Part shown: positions 60,347 through 64,000 of the stretch, one piece after another
Position numbering within the stretch: the first letter of the stretch is position 1
Layout of the letters: each line of letters starts with the position of its first letter
Assembly (NCBI GenBank): GCA_013414765.1
Contig: CP058708.1
Span: 4,521,553-4,585,552, forward strand
DNA length: 64,000 nt
Direction: 5' to 3'
Origin: Candidatus Accumulibacter cognatus
GTDB lineage: Bacteria; Pseudomonadota; Gammaproteobacteria; Burkholderiales; Rhodocyclaceae
Program-made: the position numbers and the translations under genes
Notes under the pieces: generated by a model
What the model saw: the letters and a program-made list of their open reading frames with translations, nothing else
The model's database searches: none
What the model was told of the DNA's origin: nothing

Positions 60347-61294
60347 TTGAACCCAGCAGAGCCAGTTCAGTCGCGTATTGTCATCGCCTCGCGGGAGTCG
60401 CGCCTGGCTCTGTGGCAAGCCGAGCATGTCCGTGGATGCCTGATGGAATCATACCCACGGAGTCGCATCGAGATCCTCGGCATGACGACTCGCGGCGACC
60501 AGATCCTCGACCGTCCGCTGTCGGCGATCGGCGGTAAAGGGCTGTTTATCAAGGAACTCGAACTGGCGATACAGGAAGGCCGTGCTGACCTCGCGGTTCA
60601 TTCGATGAAGGACCTGCCGATGGAAATGCCTGCGGGCTTCGCCATCGCAGCCATTTCAGCGCGTGAAAATCCCTGCGATGCCTTTGTTTCGAACCGCTTT
60701 GCCGGGCTCGACGAGTTGCCGGCCAAGGCCGTGGTTGGAACCTCCAGCCTTCGTCGCGAAGCGATCCTGCGCGCCGGATACCCGCAACTTGTGATCCGTA
60801 GCCTGCGTGGTAACCTCGATACGCGGCTCAGGAAGCTCGATGCGGGGGAGTACGATGCGATCATCCTCGCTGCCGCAGGCTTGATACGTCTGGGCCTGGC
60901 AGCACGGATCAGGTCTATCCTGACGCCAGAGCAGTCACTGCCAGCACCAGGACAGGGAGTCCTCGGGATCGAGGCCGCATCAGGGCGCGCTGACATCATG
61001 GCACTGCTGGAACCGCTCAACGACAGCGAGACCGCGCACTGCGTGCGCGCCGAACGGGCCTTTTCGCGTGCCTTGGGGGGTAGCTGCCAAGTCCCGCTCG
61101 CTGCCTACGCGTTGCTCGATAGTGGTCATCTCTGGTTGCGAGGTTTCATCGCAACGCCGGACGGCAAGCAGATGATCGCCGGGGAACAGTACGGCGCTCC
61201 GGAAGACGGCGAGTCGATCGGTCGCCTGCTCGCGCAGCGGCTGCGTGAACAGGGGGCCGAGGTCATCCTGGAGCAGCTCGCCAGCTGCCAATGA
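60347..61294 (+). CDS. hemC: Hydroxymethylbilane synthase (porphobilinogen deaminase)
   Basis: Protein of 315 aa from a TTG at 60347 (no better start agrees with the family N-terminus). Motifs: [55 protein letters not shown] (catalytic Asp follows in the family fold), [20 protein letters not shown]. The cofactor Cys lies in [13 protein letters not shown]. It joins four porphobilinogens in haem synthesis. Overlaps hemD by 4 bp (ATGA). Confidence 0.96.
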   Translation: MNPAEPVQSRIVIASRESRLALWQAEHVRGCLMESYPRSRIEILGMTTRGDQILDRPLSAIGGKGLFIKELELAIQEGRADLAVHSMKDLPMEMPAGFAIAAISARENPCDAFVSNRFAGLDELPAKAVVGTSSLRREAILRAGYPQLVIRSLRGNLDTRLRKLDAGEYDAIILAAAGLIRLGLAARIRSILTPEQSLPAPGQGVLGIEAASGRADIMALLEPLNDSETAHCVRAERAFSRALGGSCQVPLAAYALLDSGHLWLRGFIATPDGKQMIAGEQYGAPEDGESIGRLLAQRLREQGAEVILEQLASCQ

Positions 61295-62067
61295 CGCAAC
61301 CCTTGCGTGGTCTGACAATCGTCGTGACGCGCCCGCGCGCGCAGGCTTCGCGTCTGGCTGGCTGGATTGCCGAGCAAGGTGGCGAGCCGCTGATTTTTCC
61401 GCTGCTCGAGATTTCTCCAGTCATCGACCCTGCCCCCTTGCAGGCGGCGATCATGCGTCTCGGAGACTACTCGCTGGCGATTTTCATCAGCCCGAATGCA
61501 GTCGATTTCAGTGTCCCGGCGATTCTTGCCAGACAGGCGTGGCCATTGGGTCTGCGCGCGGTGGCGATTGGCCAGAGCAGCGTCGCGCGGCTTGCCCGTT
61601 ATGGCATCGGCCACGTGCTGGCGCCGGCCGATCGCTTTGATTCGGAGGCACTGCTCGAACTTCCGGAAATGCGGCGCGCGGGCGTTGCTGGCAAGCGTGT
61701 GCTGATCTTTCGCGGTAATGGTGGCCGCGAACTGCTGGCCGATACCTTGCGAGAACGGGGCGCCGAAGTCGATGCGGTGAGTTGCTACCAGCGCTCGGCA
61801 CCGGCCGACGCGGCCCCGCTGCAGGCGCTATGGCGCAGTGGCCAGCTCGACGCCCTGACGATTTCATCGAGCGAGGGCTTGCGCAATCTCGTCGGCCTGC
61901 TCGACGCACCGGCGAACGCCTGTCTGCGCGGCACCCCGATGTTCGTGCCGCATCAGCGCATCGCCGAGCTGGCGCATGCGCTTGCCATGCGGCGGGTTAT
62001 CCTGACCGGAGCAGCCGATGCCGGAATCATTGCTGCGCTATGCAGCCATGATTGGCAGCGATCATGA
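61291..62067 (+). CDS. hemD: Uroporphyrinogen-III synthase
   Basis: Protein of 258 aa with the two-lobed HemD pattern: [93 protein letters not shown]. It cyclises hydroxymethylbilane. It starts within hemC, so the two are co-translated, and its stop overlaps the convergent hemF stop by 6 bp. No hemX/hemY genes follow, unlike many related genomes. Confidence 0.94.
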   Translation: MTQPLRGLTIVVTRPRAQASRLAGWIAEQGGEPLIFPLLEISPVIDPAPLQAAIMRLGDYSLAIFISPNAVDFSVPAILARQAWPLGLRAVAIGQSSVARLARYGIGHVLAPADRFDSEALLELPEMRRAGVAGKRVLIFRGNGGRELLADTLRERGAEVDAVSCYQRSAPADAAPLQALWRSGQLDALTISSSEGLRNLVGLLDAPANACLRGTPMFVPHQRIAELAHALAMRRVILTGAADAGIIAALCSHDWQRS

Positions 62068-63012
62068 GCGAAGAATTGGCCATGTAGCCGGGGCTTCCGT
62101 CCAGTCGCGTGGCGCCAGCATGTCGTAGAGCGCGGCTTCGGCGCTGCCGGCTTCAGGATGCCAGTCGTAGCGCCATTTGACGACTGGAGGGAGCGACATC
62201 AGGATTGATTCGGTGCGCCCGCCCGACTGCAGGCCGAATAGCGTGCCGCGATCCCAGACCAGGTTGAACTCGACATAACGTCCGCGTCGGTACGCCTGGA
62301 AGTCACGTTCGCGTTCGCCATAGGGCAGGTTCTGCCGCTTTGCAATGATGGGCAGATAGGCTTCCGTAAACGCGTCACCGACCGCCCGGGTCAGCGCGAA
62401 GCAACGCTCGAAGCCGCCCTCGCTGAGGTCGTCGAAGAAGATGCCACCGACCCCGCGCGGTTCGTTACGGTGCTTGAGGAAAAAGTACTCGTCGCACCAT
62501 TGCTTGTAGCGAGCGTGCGTGTCTGCTCCAAAAGGCTGCAACGCTTGCTTGCAGGTCATGTGGAAATGCCGGATGTCTTCGGCAAATGGGTAGTAGGGAG
62601 TCAAGTCCATGCCGCCGCCAAACCACCAGGCAGGATCGAGATCGGCCCGGGTTGCAAGCAGGGCGCGCACGTTCATGTGCGCGGTCGGGCAATAGGGGTT
62701 TTCCGGATGCAGGACCAGCGACACGCCCATCGCGGCGAAGGCGCAGCCCGCCAGTTCTGGGCGTTTGGCGGTTGCCGAGGCCGGCAAGGCGGCGCCGCTG
62801 ACCTGCGAGAAAGCAACGCCGCCGCGTTCAAAAACACGACCTCCCTCAAGGATGCAGGTGCAGCCGCTGCCAGCGAGTAGCGAGTGGGCTTCCCTTTCCC
62901 AGGGATCGGCACGGAAGCTCGCGCCGGTACGACCTTCGAGCGTTTCGATGGCCGTGACGATACGCGTTTGCAGGTCGGTGAAGTATGCCTTGAGGCGGGT
63001 CGGGTCGATCAT
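62062..63012 (-). CDS. hemF: Oxygen-dependent coproporphyrinogen-III oxidase
   Basis: Protein of 316 aa from ATG 63012. Conserved HemF features: [100 protein letters not shown]. It performs the oxidative decarboxylation to protoporphyrinogen using O2, so the organism can make haem aerobically. It lies 52 bp downstream of purD on the same strand. Confidence 0.96.
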   Translation of the reverse strand: MIDPTRLKAYFTDLQTRIVTAIETLEGRTGASFRADPWEREAHSLLAGSGCTCILEGGRVFERGGVAFSQVSGAALPASATAKRPELAGCAFAAMGVSLVLHPENPYCPTAHMNVRALLATRADLDPAWWFGGGMDLTPYYPFAEDIRHFHMTCKQALQPFGADTHARYKQWCDEYFFLKHRNEPRGVGGIFFDDLSEGGFERCFALTRAVGDAFTEAYLPIIAKRQNLPYGERERDFQAYRRGRYVEFNLVWDRGTLFGLQSGGRTESILMSLPPVVKWRYDWHPEAGSAEAALYDMLAPRDWTEAPATWPILRS

Positions 63013-63064
63013 CCCTGGTCCGCGTCCGCCGGTGCCGTGGCGGTTGGTGACTGCCTGACCGGGC

Positions 63065-64000
63065 TCACCGGCTGACGGCGCGGTGGCCGATGTCACGGCG
63101 ATACTGCATGCCGTCGAAGTGGATACCGATAATAATGTCATAGGCACGTTTCTGGGCCTGCCTGACATTGTCGGCAAGTGTCGTGACACACAGCACACGC
63201 CCACCGGCGGTGACGATCCGGCCATCGCGCTCGGTGGTGCCGGCATGGAAGATATGACTGTCCTCGCTGCCCTGCGGAAGTCCGCTGATCAGATCGCCGG
63301 TGCGCGGAGTACCGGGGTAATTGGCTGCGGCCAGCACGACGCCCAGTGCGACACGACGGTCCCAGCTCGCCTCAACCAGGTTGAGCCGGCCGGCGACGGC
63401 ATGATCGAGGAGGGTCAGCAAGTCGGATTTCAGGCGCATCATGATTGGCTGTGTTTCCGGGTCGCCGAGGCGGCAATTGAACTCGACGGTCTTGACCGAT
63501 CCGTCCTTGCCAATCATCAGGCCAGCGTAGAGGAATCCGGTGTAGGGGATACCTTCGGCAGCCATTCCCCGTACCGTCGGCAGAATGATTTCGCGCATGG
63601 CTCGGGCGTGGACTTCCGGAGTGACCACCGGTGCCGGTGAGTAAGCACCCATGCCACCGGTATTGGGGCCGGTATCACCGTCGCCGATACGCTTGTGATC
63701 CTGTGTTGAAGCCAGCGGCAGCACATTCTTGCCGTCGACCATGACGATGAAACTGGCTTCTTCGCCTTCGAGAAATTCCTCGATCAGCACACGTGCTGGG
63801 GCCGAATCTCTTGCCGGGCTGTCACCGCTGGCGGGAAGCATCCGGTCAATCGCGTCATGGGCCTCGGACAGGTGCATGGCCACCACCACTCCCTTGCCGG
63901 CAGCCAGTCCATCGGCCTTGATGACGATTGGCGCACCCTGCTGGTCGACGTAGGCGTGTGCAGCGCGGATATCGGAGAAGGTCGCAAAGCGGGCAGTGGG
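63065..64000 (-). CDS. purD: Phosphoribosylamine-glycine ligase, C-terminal part (cut by window edge)
   Basis: 312 codons are open to the window end. The first visible residues, [20 protein letters not shown] then [19 protein letters not shown], are the ATP-grasp glycine-rich segment of PurD. Downstream [40 protein letters not shown] and [20 protein letters not shown] confirm it. PurD makes glycinamide ribonucleotide in purine synthesis. About the first 110 residues lie outside the window. hemF follows on the same strand. Confidence 0.95.
   Translation of the reverse strand, partial: PTARFATFSDIRAAHAYVDQQGAPIVIKADGLAAGKGVVVAMHLSEAHDAIDRMLPASGDSPARDSAPARVLIEEFLEGEEASFIVMVDGKNVLPLASTQDHKRIGDGDTGPNTGGMGAYSPAPVVTPEVHARAMREIILPTVRGMAAEGIPYTGFLYAGLMIGKDGSVKTVEFNCRLGDPETQPIMMRLKSDLLTLLDHAVAGRLNLVEASWDRRVALGVVLAAANYPGTPRTGDLISGLPQGSEDSHIFHAGTTERDGRIVTAGGRVLCVTTLADNVRQAQKRAYDIIIGIHFDGMQYRRDIGHRAVSR

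Overview
The window is GC-rich DNA from a Gram-negative proteobacterium. I judge it to be a betaproteobacterium of the Rhodocyclales / 'Candidatus Accumulibacter' type. Reasons are the PEP-CTERM/exosortase genes, the hemC-hemD, hemF-purD and queA neighbourhoods, the dacA-ybeD-lipB-lipA remnant and the many STAND/FGE-type conflict genes. The assignment rests on protein flavour only and was not confirmed by any search.

Layout. 1-7.6 kb is a rearranged defence island. It holds the 3' end of hsdR with a YgjP-type metallopeptidase, an hsdS stub, a DUF1016 nuclease, IS remnants, an intact HipBA toxin-antitoxin pair and a small internal hsdR fragment. Three direct copies of the 3' end of one membrane-protein gene (DUF2157-like; only the copy at 6.4-7.6 kb is complete) separate these modules. 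7.6-13.2 kb carries small-molecule and unknown genes (LysR/pirin divergent pair, a 719-aa unknown protein, a secreted NTF2-like protein). 13.4-18.2 kb is a minus-strand lipid operon: CDP-alcohol phosphatidyltransferase, alpha/beta-hydrolase-methyltransferase, PAP2-dual-specificity phosphatase, CdsA. 18.3-22.1 kb is an exosortase with its own apparent VIT/VWA target, followed by a GDT1-type cation exporter gene. 23-25 kb holds a broken ParE-type toxin-antitoxin pair and a classical PEP-CTERM protein gene with a clear terminator.

25-31.6 kb is a second conflict-type region: an ATPase fragment, a deoxyribosyltransferase-like/TPR/SLOG-like protein, a membrane-anchored TIR-FGE protein and VapBC. 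31.8-41.7 kb begins with a crotonase and an AEC transporter and ends with a second, partial copy of the AEC 3' end. Between them lie an MFS-acyltransferase fusion, a three-gene YiaAB/DUF2145 operon with a divergent regulator, and a collapsed dacA-ybeD-lipB-lipA cluster. A decayed DUF4062-STAND-FGE gene follows. 42-64 kb is mostly ordinary chromosome: metallo-hydrolase, fumC, a disrupted TacAT pair, three overlapping glycan genes (GT39, GT9, GtrA), folE paralog, FMN enzyme, rlmJ, lipoprotein, chromate transporter, SNF2 helicase, queA, tRNA-Leu(CAA), hemC, hemD, hemF and partial purD.

Three threads run through the window. First, direct repeats made of gene 3' ends bracket accessory modules in two separate places. 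Second, a multi-hairpin intergenic repeat occurs four times (12.3, 13.2, 53.0 and 60.1 kb) in short and long forms. Third, there are many decayed toxin-antitoxin, ATPase and FGE-type genes, so the region behaves like an island in flux. If this is a metagenome assembly, some frameshifts and repeat joins could be assembly errors; the repeat copies differ by point changes, which argues against simple duplication in assembly.
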